Positions 1 to 11,160 of a stretch of 64,000 bases of DNA are shown here, piece by piece. The notes beneath the pieces are model-generated. The model saw only the letters and a list, made by a program, of their open reading frames with translations, made no database searches and was not told the DNA's origin. The DNA is from Eurosta solidaginis. Lineage: Eukaryota > Arthropoda > Insecta > Diptera > Tephritidae. Within the stretch, counting starts at the first letter, position 1; the number at the start of each line of letters is the position of its first letter. The position numbers and the translations under genes were made by a program. Where the stretch lies: assembly GCF_040869045.1 (NCBI RefSeq), contig NC_090320.1:141506941-141570940 (forward strand), read 5' to 3'.

Positions 1-167
1 TACTCAATAAACACACTTTACAATGTTGCATTTGCAGTTTGAAACAATTTATTACGCAATTTTTTTTAAATTGGCAATTTATTATTACAATTTATTATAT
101 GACAAATTGCGTAATAAATTGCCCAAATAATATAAATTGCCAATTTGGTGTGTGTTTGAACCTAGTA
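1..167. repeat. AT-rich segment with small nested inverted repeats
   Basis: There is no coding signal. Two inverted pairs are visible: aatttattacgcaatt near 48-63 with its complement near 106-121, and aattggcaattta near 68-80 with its complement near 133-145. Together they could fold into one hairpin, as the end of a small foldback element would. The segment stops abruptly at 168, where a duplicated block begins. Confidence 0.35.
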
Positions 168-620
168 TTAGGATGCTGCATTCTAATTGAGAACATTTAT
201 TGATAAATATTTGTTCAACTATTTGTTTTACGTCAGAGACTTTCATTTTTGTTTGCTCACTTTTGTTTATTAAGTGTTTGATCTCAATGAATTTTGTATT
301 TGTATCTGACAATGTACATTAATTGCAGAGCCATTTTAAATTCCTGTTTTCTGAGATTATTTTTATCTCGTTTCGCTTTATGTTACTACATTTGATGCAA
401 ATTCTATAGCCACACCCACCAGAACATGCTATCATTTCATCTACCTGCAGCAATTTCGCTGTACACTCTTTACATTCTGTTGGCATTATGGATGTATATT
501 GTTTGCGAAGTATCACAAACAAATACATTAATTATATTAGTACGTTATCTTATACTACTTTTATATATGTAACTACTAATAATTTATATCAAATCTAGTT
601 ATAATAATAGATAACTAAAA
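168..620 (-). pseudogene. LINE-J ORF1 N-terminal fragment (PHD-like finger)
   Basis: Reading from about 528 down, a peptide begins MYLFVILRKQYTSI and contains a cysteine-rich PHD-like motif (CKEC, then CSGGCGYRIC, then CSNI, then WLC). An in-frame TAA interrupts the last Cys pair near 319. The reading then continues in the same frame (SDTNTKFIEIKH) to the block edge. The longer copy at 15753-16497 carries the same stop, so the stop predates the duplication. The peptide is the start of a LINE nucleic-acid-binding ORF1 and cannot give a full protein. Sequence from about 529 to 782 is probably the LINE 5' leader, though its true 5' end is not fixed. Confidence 0.6.
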
Positions 621-937
621 TTAAACGTGGTGGCAGCACTGCCTTTCCACTGCCGATATTCTTCTTCCTTCCGTATGCCACCCACTTTCTTTCTTCTGTC
701 ACTCACCAATGCACTTATGATGCTGAGCAGGCGCAAATATTAAGCACTACGTCACAGACAGAAGAAGCAAAGCGAATAACAAACAAGTAAGGAAGGCTAA
801 TTTCGGATGTAACCGAACATTACATACTCAGCTGAGAGCTATGGAGACTAAAAATTGGGAAAATCGCGATGTAGGAAAATGAACCTAGGGTAACCCTGAA
901 ATGTGTTTGTATAATATGTGTATCAAATGGGAGGTAT

Positions 938-1259
938 TGTAACGAATTTACTGCAAATCCTCTTATTTGCAACCTTCTGCTAAGTTCGAGACACTTAACT
1001 GTTGAATAAATAACTCCAATATTTAATAATGCAAAATGGCCTTTGTTAAAGTACTTCACAATAAATAACTCTACTATTGCCCGACAGATAGCATGCTTAA
1101 TGGAAACTGATTCCAGCGCCTCTACCGTGGTTGCCTTTTATATTCTTTGATTTCCTCGTTGCATCTTCTAGGCGCTTCCATTTCTAGAATTTAGTAGTTG
1201 GTTATCTGTTATAATTATAACTACAGATGTCATGTATAGCTATCATATGCGCGTGTGCT
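938..1259. mobile_element. Truncated solo LTR (TGTAACGAAT...)
   Basis: This is the left 322 bp of the 513-bp element seen complete at 16907-17419. It begins tgtaacgaatttactgc just after the host bases gtat. It is cut at 1259 by the edge of the duplicated block. Confidence 0.6.
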
Positions 1260-2319
1260 ATTTAAAATGAACAACATCGGACTATAACCACGCCCACTTT
1301 TTCGATATCGAAAATTTCGAAAAACTGAAAAAGTGCAATAATTCATTACCAAAGACGGATAAAGCGATGAAACTTGGTAGGTGAGTTGAACTGATGACGC
1401 TGAATAGAAAATTAGTAAAATTTTGGACAATGGGCGTGGCACCGCCCACTTTTAAAAGAAGGTAATTTAAAAATTTGCAAGCTGTAATTTGGCAGTCGTT
1501 GAAGATATCATGATGAAATTCGGCAGGAACGTTACTCCTATTACTATATGTATGCTTAATAAAAATTAGCAAAATCAAAGAACGACCACGCCCACTTTTT
1601 AAAAAAAAATTTTTAAGTCAAGTTTTAACAAAAAAATTTAATATCTTTACAGTATATAAGTAAATTATGTCAACATTCAACTCCAGTAATGATATGGTGC
1701 AACAAAATGCAAAAATAACAGAAAATTTAAAAATGGGCGTAGCTCCGCCCTTTTTCATTTAATTTGTCTAGGATAATTTTAATGCCATAAGTCGAACAAA
1801 AATTTACAAATCCTTGTGAAATTTGGTACGGGCTTAGATTCTGGGACAATAACTTATTTCTGTGAAAAGGGCGAAATCGGCTGAAGCCACGCCCAGTTTT
1901 TATACACAGTCAACCGTCTGTCCTTCCGCTCGGCCGTTAACAAGATAACTTGAGCAAAAATCGATATATCTTTACTAAACTCAGTTCGCGTACTTATCTG
2001 AACTCACTTTGTATTGGTATAAAAAATGGCCGAAATCGGACTATGACCACGCCCACTTTTTCGATATCGAAAATTCCCAAAAATGCCATACTTCTATACC
2101 AAATACGAAAAAAGGGATGAAACATGGTATTTGGATTGGTTTATTGACGCAAAATATAACTTTAGAAAAAAACTTTGTAAAATGGGTGTGACACCTACCA
2201 TATTAAGTAGAATGAAATGAAAAAGTTCTGCAGGGCGAAATAAAAAACCCTTGAAATCTTGGCAGGAATACTGTTCGCGGTATTATATATATAAATAAAT
2301 TAGCGGTATCCAACAGATG

Positions 2320-3410
2320 ATGTTCTGGGTCGCCCTGGTCAACATTTTGGTCGATATCTGGAAAACGCCTTCACATAAACAACTACCACCACTCCCTTTT
2401 AAAAGCCTCATTAATGCCTTTAATTTGATACCCATATCGTACAAACCCATTCTAGAGTCACCCCTGGTCCACCTTTATGGCGATATATCGAAAAGGCGTC
2501 CACCTATAGAACTAAGCCCCACGCCATTTTAAAATACTCATTAACACCTTTCATTTGATACCCATATCGTACAAACAAATTCTAGAGTCACCCCTGGTCA
2601 ACATTTATGCCGATATCTCGAAAAGGCGGCCGCCTATACAACTACCAACACTCCCTTTTAAAACCCTCATTAGTACCTTTAATTTGATACCCGTATCGTA
2701 CAAACACATTCTAGATTCACCCATGGTCCACCTTTATGGCGATATCTCGAAAAGGCGTCCACCTATAGAACTAAGGCCCACTACCTTTTAGAATACTCAT
2801 TAACACCTTTCGTTTGATACCCATATTGTACAAACGCATTCTAGAGTCACCCCTGGTCCACCTTTATGCCGATATCTCGAAAAGGCGACCACCTATGCAA
2901 CTACTACCACTCCCTTTTAAAATACTCATTAACACCTTTCGTTTGATACCCAGATTGTACAAACGCATTTTAGAGTCACCCCTGGTCCACCTTTATGCCG
3001 ATATCTCGAAAAGGCGACCACCTATACGACTACCACCACTCCCTTTTAAAATGTTCAATAACCCCTTTCATTTGATACCCATATCGTACAAACAAATTCT
3101 AGGGTCACACATGGTCCACCTTTATGGCGATATCTCGAAACGGCGTCCACCTATTGAACTAAGGATCACTCCCTTTTAAAATACTCATTAACACCTTTCA
3201 TTTGATATCCATATCGTACAAACAAATTCTAGAGTCAACCCTGATCCACCTTTATGGCGATATCCCTAAATGGCGTCCACCTATAGAACTATGGCTCACT
3301 CCCTCATAAAATACTCTTTAATACCTTTCATTTGATACACATGTCATACAAACACATTCCAGGATTACCCTCGGTTCATTTTCCTACTTGGTTATTTTCC
3401 CTTATATTGT
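2320..3410 (+). repeat. Tandem array of ~129-bp units (core of R copy 1)
   Basis: About eight diverged units share tttgatacccatatcgtac, attctagagtcacccctgg and gatatctcgaaaaggcgtcc. The period is close to 129 bp, which is 43 codons, so several short open frames run through neighbouring units with a repeating peptide DISKRRPPI. Other units carry ttttaa stops in that frame. The peptide is best read as a by-product of the period and not as a gene. Confidence 0.8.
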
Positions 3411-3474
3411 CACCATAGCTCTCAACTGAGTATGTAATGTTCGGTTACACCCGAACTTAACCTTCCTTACTTGT

Positions 3475-3849
3475 TATGTATACATACTATAGTATAGAGA
3501 AATATTAGTTTCTTTAGTCACGCAAATGCTAAATAACATAAGAAAATTCGTAGTATAAAATATAAAAGTTGTATTGCCCCTCTTCATTTAATTTCATTTT
3601 AAATTAAATTCACTCCGATAATTCTTTCCGAAAACACAATTCCTCTTTAGTATATGATCCTCTGTGGATACTTTGGAAAGTACTCTCACGTATGTGCTCT
3701 ATGGAATACTCATTAACAAAGTGAGAGTGGGATCACCTCCTGTCCTAGGACATCGCCATGTTAATTGGAGCACATTTTTTGTATGAATACAGAACGAAAC
3801 CGAATTAACAAATTATTACCGATTTCACCTTTGTGCCTAAGAAAAAGAA
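3475..3849. other. No recognised feature
   Basis: This is AT-rich DNA after the R terminus. Nothing with domain-like content is seen on either strand. A short open frame starting near 3765 runs into the following Penelope-like terminal sequence and is not a gene. Confidence 0.5.
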
Positions 3850-3921
3850 TACAAAGTTTTTGTTTGCTGGGTAGAGCTTTTATGGTCGTTTTAATAAGTG
3901 TAATTTTTTTGTTTTTGTATT

Positions 3922-3962
3922 CTTTGACGCGTTTCGACGCTTACTGCGTCATCCTCAGAAAG
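3922..3962 (-). ncRNA. Hammerhead-ribozyme-like motif, Penelope family 1, 3' copy
   Basis: On the minus strand the core CUGAGGA is followed by one unpaired base and the stem GACGC/GCGUC around loop AGUAA. Next come GAAAC, a palindromic ACGCGU and a candidate GUC cleavage site. The flanks CUUU and AAAG pair as stem I. A palindromic stem III suits the dimeric minimal hammerheads reported in Penelope-like elements. Base pairing was checked by eye. Activity is not shown. Confidence 0.6.
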
Positions 3963-4116
3963 CTGTTTTATTTGAAAATATATCAAATATATAAAAATTA
4001 ACTACTTTTTCCAACAATAAACATGAAAATTCAATATTGACAATTGTTACTTACATTGATTCTTTTACTAATTGTAATATCACAATTTAAAAACAAACAC
4101 ACATATTTACGTATTA

Positions 4117-5530
4117 TCAGGTAGCATTGATTTGCGATTGTCTCTTCGCTCTTTGTACAACTGCGGTATAAATGTTGCTTATATTGTTAGCGTCCTCTTT
4201 GAAATTCATAACCTGGTGTATTTTTTGTTGTATTCTTAAGCTCTCCAAAGTTAGTCGTGTTTTCTCTCTTTTTTCTATGTCTAATATTTGTGCATGGTCA
4301 AAATCCGCTGTATGGTTACTCTTTGTAAGGTGCTGTGCGAGAGCCGTTGTCATCTTGTTATTTTTCGTATCTGTTCTGTGTTCATTTAGCCGTATACCCA
4401 GTTGCCGTTTTGTTGTGCCTATATAGTATTGATCACATTTTTCACCCACTTTGCCATTACATTTTATTTGATATACTACGTTGTTCTGTTGCTCTTTTTC
4501 CAGCGGATCCTTTGTTTTTGTAAAAATATTTCTTAGAGTAAAGTTTAGCTTGTGTGCATAGTTCACATTTTTAATTTTCATTATTTTATGCAGATTTTGG
4601 TTGTCCGTTAAACCCGGGATAAATGTTACTCCGATGTATTTTTGGTGAATTTCGTCGGATTTTTGTGTTTCCTTTTTATCTTCGCGAATTTTATTTGTTA
4701 CATTTTCTATTAATTTATCAATAAGCTTGTGTGGATAGCTGTTGTTGTACAAAATGTTTTTAATCTTTTGTTTGTTTTCTGGCATAAACTCGTGGTCAGT
4801 GAGTAATATTGATTTTCTAATTAGGTTCTTCCCTGTGTTTAACTTTTGCTTCCACGGATGGTTCGAATGGTAATTAATTATTCTCCCCGATGCAATGGTT
4901 TTCGTGTACCATTTCGTTGTACATTTTCTATTTTTGTGGATTACTTTTAGATCTAGGAAGGCTATTTCATTTTCTTGTTCTTTTTCCATTGTAAATTTTA
5001 TTTTAGTATGCTATGCGTTCAATATTTTCAAGATGTTTTCCGCGTCCTTTTTCTTTATAATTGCGAATATATCATCTACATACTTTTTTATGTATCTGAT
5101 ATATATGTCATGGGTTTTAAGTTCAGCTATGCTGTCGTCAAGTATTTTGTCAAGAACTATGTAAGCTATGGTTGGCGATAGGGGATTGCCCATTGGCATG
5201 CCGCATATTTGCTGATTAAAAGTCGAGTTGTACATAAAATAATTATTTTCTCTTAGACAAAACTCGAGTATAGTCTGGAAAGGTTTCTTTGAAATTTTTG
5301 TGTGTTTTTCCAACTATGGCTACTTTTTCATTATTGTTTGTATTGCTAAATATATTGGGATGTTTGTAAATAATGAAACTACATCAAAAGATATTAGAAT
5401 TTCGTCATCTTCTATATGGATATTTTTAAGATTTTCTTTTAATTGAAATGAATTCTTTATATTATATTCTTCAGATATTATACTCTTCAGTACAACTCCA
5501 ATATGCTTAGATAAGTTTTCAAATAAAACA
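4117..5530 (-). pseudogene. Penelope-like reverse transcriptase/GIY-YIG protein, broken
   Basis: The fragment starts within the RT (ENLSKHIGVVLK) and keeps SFDVVSLFTNIP, GMPMGNPLSPT and the catalytic KYVDD (in IRYIKKYVDDIFAII). It then has the connector FLDLKV and a C-terminal GIY-YIG endonuclease domain (YQIKCNG...YYIGTTKRQLGIRLNEH). One frame runs end to end but carries in-frame stops near 5314-5322 (two) and at 5011-5013. In Penelope elements the RT copies element RNA and the GIY-YIG domain nicks the target. With three stops and no N-terminus this copy is dead. It is clearly related to, but diverged from, the protein at 59432-61903. Confidence 0.85.
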
Positions 5531-5531
5531 G

Positions 5532-5572
5532 CTTTCTGAGGATGACGCAGTAAGCGTCGAAACGCGTCAAAG
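5532..5572 (+). ncRNA. Hammerhead-ribozyme-like motif, Penelope family 1, inverted copy
   Basis: The 41-nt motif matches the one at 3922-3962 but lies on the plus strand: stem I CUUU/AAAG, core CUGAGGA, stem II GACGC/GCGUC, then GAAAC and a palindromic ACGCGU ending in GUC. It sits in the inverted terminal piece abutting the truncated coding region, which starts about 10 bp away in the opposite direction. Confidence 0.6.
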
Positions 5573-5640
5573 GATACAAAAACAACAAAGTACACTTATT
5601 AAAACGACCATAAAAGCTCTAACCAGCAAACCATATAGTT

Positions 5641-7311
5641 TCAAATTGGCCTAAATAAAAATAGTAAAAATACAAAGTTTTATTCACTTATTTATGATAT
5701 TCAACGATTTGAATATCCAACTTCAAATAAGCGTGGAAATAATTAAAATACACTGCCAGAACAGGTAAATACGATCAATTTTATTATCAATTTAATTATT
5801 TTTCAAACCGAAAATAAAAAACAATTCACTTTACTTTTTTGCCAAAAATTGGCTGAGAAATTCGCGAACACTTAACCCCGGGCGATCGTATTTGTCTCTC
5901 ACTTGTGCACTTGTGTATGTGACAAATTAAAATATCGCTATTAGCACTAATAAACCAATTTCTGTTTAGTTTTTAATTTTTCACTTGCACATATGTAAGT
6001 ATATTTTTTACACAAGAAAAAACCTAATTCCTCATCAATTAATTATATCACACGCACCTGTTTTTTGATTTTTTGATTGATAAAATTTTTGTTTGTTCGT
6101 ATCGAAATTAATTTATAAGTCTTTCTTCTTCTTCTTTGTGTTGATGTCTTCGTTTTTCTGCCTCTCTTTGCTGTAATTGTATATGTGTTTTAGTTTACTT
6201 TTCCAAAAAAAATCCCGTGCAGTTCGACGGCTTGAAGGACCAAATGATCGGGCGGGGATCGAACGAAGAAAATGCCGGCACGAACTCACGGCAGATTTGG
6301 TGCTAAAAGAAATGAAAAGCAACGAATTAGAATAATGATAAAAGTGTATTTAAAATGATAAATATAAAGATATACAATGAAAGTAAGTATATAGATTTGT
6401 AGGTAAACTAGAAAGTTAATCACAAGAGAAAAACTTATATATTACCTGTAAGACACGATGATGGCTGGATGCGATTCCGATGATAGTTATCAGAAGACTC
6501 ATCGTTCCAGCCAATAATTAGTTACTTCTCTCTTAGTATGCAAGTGATCACTGGTGATTTTCCCATGACAGAGTTGCTTTGTAGGGAACTGCTGAATTGG
6601 GAGAACACCAGCGATTCCCAACCATTGCAAGCCTTTTGGCTTCAACAATAAGAAATATTTTTACTTTAACCTACACAAAAAAAACATAAAGAAACAATAA
6701 TCCATAAGAATAGGTTTAAACCAGCATAGAACATTTGCTAGTAACACAAATGATTTGAAAAAAAAAAAAAAAAAAAAATCAAAACAATCGCACTATAAGC
6801 ACTCCAATTTACTCACTAAACAAAAATCAGCACCATAGATACGTAAGAAAGAAAATGTAAATAAACAAAAACAAAAAGGAAATAATAATAAATACAAATT
6901 CAAAAAAACAAATGTCAATTAGATTTGATGCAAAACATTACTCATAATCATAAGCACACAAACATACAAAATTAATACAAAAAAAATAATATGTAAATAC
7001 GAAAGTCAGCACAAAAATTCAAATACATATATAGGTTCCTCCCTTAAAGGCATATACAAAAAATATACACACAAGCAAAGGAAGAAAAAAAAGGTCAGCA
7101 CAAAATCACACATGTCAAGCAAATGTAAACGGATATAAAAATAAGTAAACAAATTCTTCACTCTCAATATCAAGTTACCGCAATGCAATAAATTACAATG
7201 GAAAACCAAAAAGCAATTAAAACTTTGTAAACTCTAAGTGGGTCATTAAGTCATTTTAAGGATCATATACAATTGTTTTTAAGTGTATATGACCCTTCCT
7301 AAGGTGGATGG
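5641..7311. other. AT-rich DNA, no gene recognised
   Basis: No convincing coding content is seen. Notable spots are a poly-A run near 6758-6778 and a GC-richer patch at about 6215-6300. The patch contains, on the minus strand, tttggtccttcaagccgtcg, which recalls the primer-binding region of BEL-type elements; this is weak. Around 6460-6640 there are short local inverted repeats with no family assignment. Confidence 0.4.
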
Positions 7312-7838
7312 TGTGGCATTACCACAATACAAGGTATTTGTATTTATGTAAATGCCAGAATGAGTCTAGCTTGTAATGCACAACGAAATGAATTTCACTT
7401 TCGACCACACGCAAATAACTCATAACGGCATATTCATATCGGCATAGATAAGTTATATTGAACCCAGCGGGGAGCCGTATCCTTTTACAGTTGTTTAACC
7501 CGTATGCGTCACACTTGCCAGCTCACGTATCGATCAGCACGACTGATCGACAGCGTCGGTTTGTCAATGTGACCGCTCAAATATTATTACATAGTTAGGT
7601 AATAAGAATATTTTGCTGACTTGGTATATAGAAATTAGAATGTAGGTATTCTTAGTGTGTAAGTATTGTATGTAAACATTATAATAGTATTGTAAGTCAT
7701 TTTACTATAAAAGAGAAGGATTTCCTAATAAACAACAATCAGATTTCTGCGCTGAACATAAGCGCTCACCAAATCTATTTTGATTTAATTTCCATCGAAC
7801 CTTTATATTATGGAGAAAACACTTCTCTGGTCTTCTAA
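7312..7838 (+). mobile_element. Possible LTR (solo or truncated), plus orientation
   Basis: The sequence begins tgtggcattaccacaa. It has a TATA-like tataaaag at 7706-7713 and a polyadenylation-type aataaa at 7727-7732. A tggtgacagcg that could be a primer-binding start follows at about 7840. No partner LTR or protein remnant is present nearby and the 3' end is not a clean CA, so the call is tentative. Confidence 0.35.
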
Positions 7839-8789
7839 ATGGTGACAGCGATTTACCGCACAGGGATGACGAACCCGATCCGGCAATCGATGATGATGGA
7901 ATAAATGTCCAACCCGCTAAATAAAGGTCTCTCTTCGCTACACTCTTCACTAACTAAAAGGTTTAGCTTTTTTCTTAAACTTTATAAATGTTTAATTTCT
8001 TTAATTCTTTAATAATTATAAATTAATTTCAACAAGCATATTTTAACAACTTCTGAAGCTGTAACTTTGGTTTTAAATATCAAACAAATGTATGTAACAG
8101 TATTGAATACAAATATACTCGTACAAGGGAGCGCGTCTGCGGTTGCCGGTTGATAGTACTTGACTGTTGGTCGGTTGCCGTTTTGTTGATGGCGATGACT
8201 CTTCGTGGGTGTTGGCGCCTTCTAATTCGCCGCGCACGGCTGCGCGTAAGTATGGCGCACGCCGCCATCTAATTATGCATATAGGCGGCTTAAAAATCCT
8301 ACCCGACCTGCAGGCCGCGGATAGTTGTATCTAAGGCGCGACTGGTGTTGCGCCGTTGGAATTGCGCCGTTTGCAGGCCTTATGTGGTGCGTGCGATCAT
8401 GAGCTTGGGCGTCCGTTCCGTTTTGGGGGTTGCCGCGGGTTTGTTTGCAGGGTGCGCCTTTTGTGACCTACAGGCGCAGGTGTGCTTCTTCCTCTCTCGT
8501 TTCTTCTTCGTGGGTTTCGGCTTCCGTGTTACTGCCCCGATGGTCGCATCGCCTTATGGGCAGGGCAGGTCTGCAGCGCATGGTAGCGATGGAGAAGCCG
8601 ACATTGCAGGCAGTTTTCGGTCTCTGCCGTGGAAGCCAATGGGCACGCTGTCCCAGATGCTATGATGGTGTCGTCCTGAAAGTACAAGAGCAGACAGAGA
8701 AACGAGAAGTAGTTGGATACAGCGTATGATAAACGGAAAGTTAATACTGAAAGTTAGTTATACAAGGAAAACGTATAAAAGTTAAAGCG
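7839..8789. other. Unassigned DNA with a GC-rich stretch
   Basis: From about 8110 to 8760 the sequence is markedly more GC-rich than its surroundings and carries overlapping short open frames on both strands, none with recognisable domains. Because it follows the BEL integrase scrap on the minus strand, it may be that element's 3' untranslated or LTR sequence. No repeat partner in the window supports this. Confidence 0.35.
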
Positions 8790-9010
8790 CTGTGCGCGAA
8801 GAAAGCACAGTTTAACTAAGGGACGCATGACAAGCGCATTTTGGGTGCGAACCTCTACAACCCGAATATGGTTGTCAGGGCCTAGGCAAACGTTCTCGAT
8901 TCGTCCCAGACTCCACTCGGTGGGTGGAAGCGAATCTTCTTTGATCACGGCGAGGTCGCCTGGTTGAGGGTTTCGCTGTGGCGTTTGCCATTTACCGCCT
9001 CCTTAAGTAC
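8790..9010 (-). pseudogene. BEL/Pao integrase C-terminal fragment
   Basis: The minus strand reads GKWQTPQRNPQPGDLAVIKED, interrupted only by my citation limit, then WSLGRIENVCLGPDN, VVEVRTQN and RPLVKLCFL. This matches in order the C-terminal integrase-associated domain of the intact BEL protein at 26933-32182 (GDLVVIKED, MGRIVNIHPGSDN, RPISKLVLLP). Only about 70 residues remain. The truncated 3' side of LINE-J abuts it at about 9003. It comes from a different BEL family than the complete copy. Confidence 0.7.
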
Positions 9011-11160
9011 TTGCAGGTTCGTTTCATGAAATATATCTTTTTGGCTGTTTTCCCAACCGTGTAATCGATTTGCTCACTAAAGTTGAGTTTATCATCGATT
9101 TTGATTCCTAAATACTTGATAGTACTGACTTTGTCAACAGCTTCGCTGTTTATATTTAGAAGTGGTAACTCATTGTTTTGAAAATTTTGTCTTGATATAA
9201 TCATAAATTTTGTTTTGCTTATATTGAGACTGAATCTATTCGAGCATAACCAATCATATACCCTATTTAAGTCTTCTTGTAATTTTATATATATTTCAGT
9301 GATATTATCTCCACTAAGCATCAACAATGTATCGTCAGCAAAAAGTTTAATATCACAGTACTTAGAGAATTGGTTATATCATCAATATAGATATTAAACA
9401 ATATAGGTGCCAGGACAAATCCTTCCGGAAGTCCAACAGGGTCCTCTCTTTTTTCTGACAGGGATGATCCAATTACAGTTCTTTGACTTCTCTTCATGAT
9501 AAAGTCTGGGAACCATTTTAGCTCCGTTTCAGTAACACCTATGCTATAAAGTTTTTTTAGCAATAAATTTTGATCAATAGTCTCAAAAGCACGTTTTAAG
9601 TCTAGGAATACAGCTATTATATGTTTATTTCTGCTCAGATCTTCTTTACAGTTAGCTAAAACAAGGTTCAAGGCACTTTCACAAGAATGTTTTTTCCGAA
9701 AGCCTGATTGCTGCGGTATAATAACATTTATCTAGGTACTTCACTAGCTGGTTTTTAACTACAGTTTCCAGTATCTTTTCATCACACGTTAACGTGTTAA
9801 TTGGTCTTATCTCATCAGCTCTTATAGTATTCTTGATTTTCTCTATTGGTACCACTATTGAAGTTTTCCATAGGTTAGGAACTACCCATTTGTCTAGACT
9901 TTCATTTACAATTTGAGTATAAAAGTATCCCGTGTATGTTATAGAGCCCTTATGATTCCTTCAGTTATAAGTTTTTTCAATCCTATTTTATTTTTGAATT
10001 TACTTACTATTTCCGTATATCGCTTGCAGATACCTTTTAAAATTTGAAAGTAAGAGTGCTACTTTCAACAGCCGAAAATGCTACGTTATTGCTATTAACT
10101 TGAATATTCGAGCTGATTTCGACTGTACTGTCAATGAAATAGTTATTGAAGGACTGGGCTATTTTATTCTCCTGAGTATATAGTTGGTCGTTTATCAATA
10201 TTTTATTGATTTCATTATTTTCTTTGGATATCATATGATTCTTTGTTCCATACACTTGGCCTTTTTAATCTTTATAAGACGTTTATACCCACGCTTTGTA
10301 AGGTTGCATTCGTTCCATTCACCTGTTCTTTGAGCTATTTCGTATAGATTGAATTTATATTTGTGAAGATTCGCTAGTTCAGAGTCGTACCACTTGTTCA
10401 TAAGTTTCACAGAGGTTTCTTTTGAGTATGTTAATGTAGTCATTGCATTCGACAATGTATTGTTTAGAAATGAGACCTTGTTTTGGACACTGAAATTCTC
10501 GAAGCAAGAGTAGTTATCCTGTCGTAATTGGTTGACAAGATTATCACATGCATAATATTCCCAAGAAGTTATGGTTCTTTTAGCTCTCATTTAAAATTCT
10601 CTGCCGTGATCAGAAATCTGATGCTCTTCCAAATTTTCACATGAAATTTTTTTTCCATAGCAAAAGACCTAAATAAGTCAACTAACTGCTTGCTATATGT
10701 CGTGCTTCTGTTAAGATTTATGTTGTAATCCCCGACGAAGACGACTTTGTCATGTGTAAGACAATTGTTGTTTAGAATTTCGTTTAGATATGAAATAAAG
10801 TCAGCATCACTCGCACTAGGCGATTGATAAGTCAATCTTATTTGATACCGGGGAAAATGTTTTTGATTTTTATTATTATCCACCAAATATTTTTGTTAAT
10901 AGTATTATTTTAAACTATTTTATACTCTATTGAGTTATGTACATATACTAAAACACCCCCTGTATGTCTGCTATGTGAATTACACCGTAAAGGTTTATAT
11001 TTTGATATCTCTAACTCTAGGTTTGTTATTTCATCTGTGCAACAGCTTTCTGAACAAAGAATCAGTTGAGGTTTCCGAAGTTCGGTAAGGCGTTCCAGCT
11101 CACCTTTGTTAGAAACAATACTATTTATATATAAATATATACAGTTCGGCTCATTTAATG
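9003..11160 (-). pseudogene. LINE-J ORF2 (endonuclease plus reverse transcriptase), broken
   Basis: The start overlaps the end of ORF1. The endonuclease is readable as PQLILCSESCCTDEI, HSRHTGGVLVYVHNS and then KVVFVGDYNINLNRS. The RT is readable as FLDLKRAFETIDQNLL, VGLPEGFVLAPILFNIYIDD and NISKTKFMIISRQNF. The stretch that should hold the catalytic Asp-Asp motif is out of frame: at about 9330-9360 the frame breaks between YIDDITNS and MLMLSGDN. Several further frameshifts lie near 9700-10040, and no complete protein can be made. In intact LINEs this protein nicks DNA and primes reverse transcription there. Confidence 0.8.

Larger units (their letters stand above)
168..1259. repeat. Duplicated block, copy 1 (partner 16137-17228)
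   Basis: These 1,092 bases align without gaps to 16137-17228 at a constant offset of 15,969, with roughly ten substitutions seen by eye. The block contains the 5' part of LINE-J (minus strand), the end of repeat R and the first 322 bp of a solo LTR. It starts inside the LINE ORF1 and stops inside the solo LTR, so neither edge is a transposon terminus. That indicates segmental duplication or an assembly effect, not independent insertions. Confidence 0.85.
783..3474. repeat. Repeat family R, copy 1 (composite)
   Basis: The left end (acaagtaaggaaggctaa) and right end (ccttccttacttgt) are long inverted repeats that include the block tcggttacacccgaac and the palindrome-like ctcagctgag. Inside are stretches repeated in the two other R copies (for example ggactataaccacgcccact and acactttgtattggtat-like segments), then a tandem core. 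The copy is composite: 783-1259 belongs to the duplicated block, and 1260 starts abruptly in the middle of another R sequence. No transposase reading frame is seen. R looks like a non-autonomous, foldback-like element with a minisatellite core, of a kind abundant in higher flies. Confidence 0.7.
3850..5640 (-). mobile_element. Decayed Penelope-like element with inverted terminal pieces
   Basis: The minus-strand coding part (about 5527-4117) is followed by a 3' region. About 120 bp around 3855-3975 reappears in inverted orientation at about 5515-5640, sharing tcaaataaaacagctttctg, gacgcagtaagcgtcgaaac and a stretch before ccataaaagctctaacc. Penelope-like elements commonly carry such pseudo-LTR pieces in inverted orientation next to a 5'-truncated body. 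The coding part lacks the N-terminal portion of the protein. The family is distinct from the one at 59-64 kb. Confidence 0.8.

Noticed and set aside
2009..3179. Several plus-strand frames with repeated DISKRRPPI
   Set aside because: They arise from the ~129-bp tandem units of repeat R; most units have stops, and there is no start or conserved protein context.
8345..8729. Overlapping ~100-codon frames in the GC-rich stretch
   Set aside because: Two frames overlap on the same strand with no domains; GC-rich DNA has few stops, so openness carries little weight.
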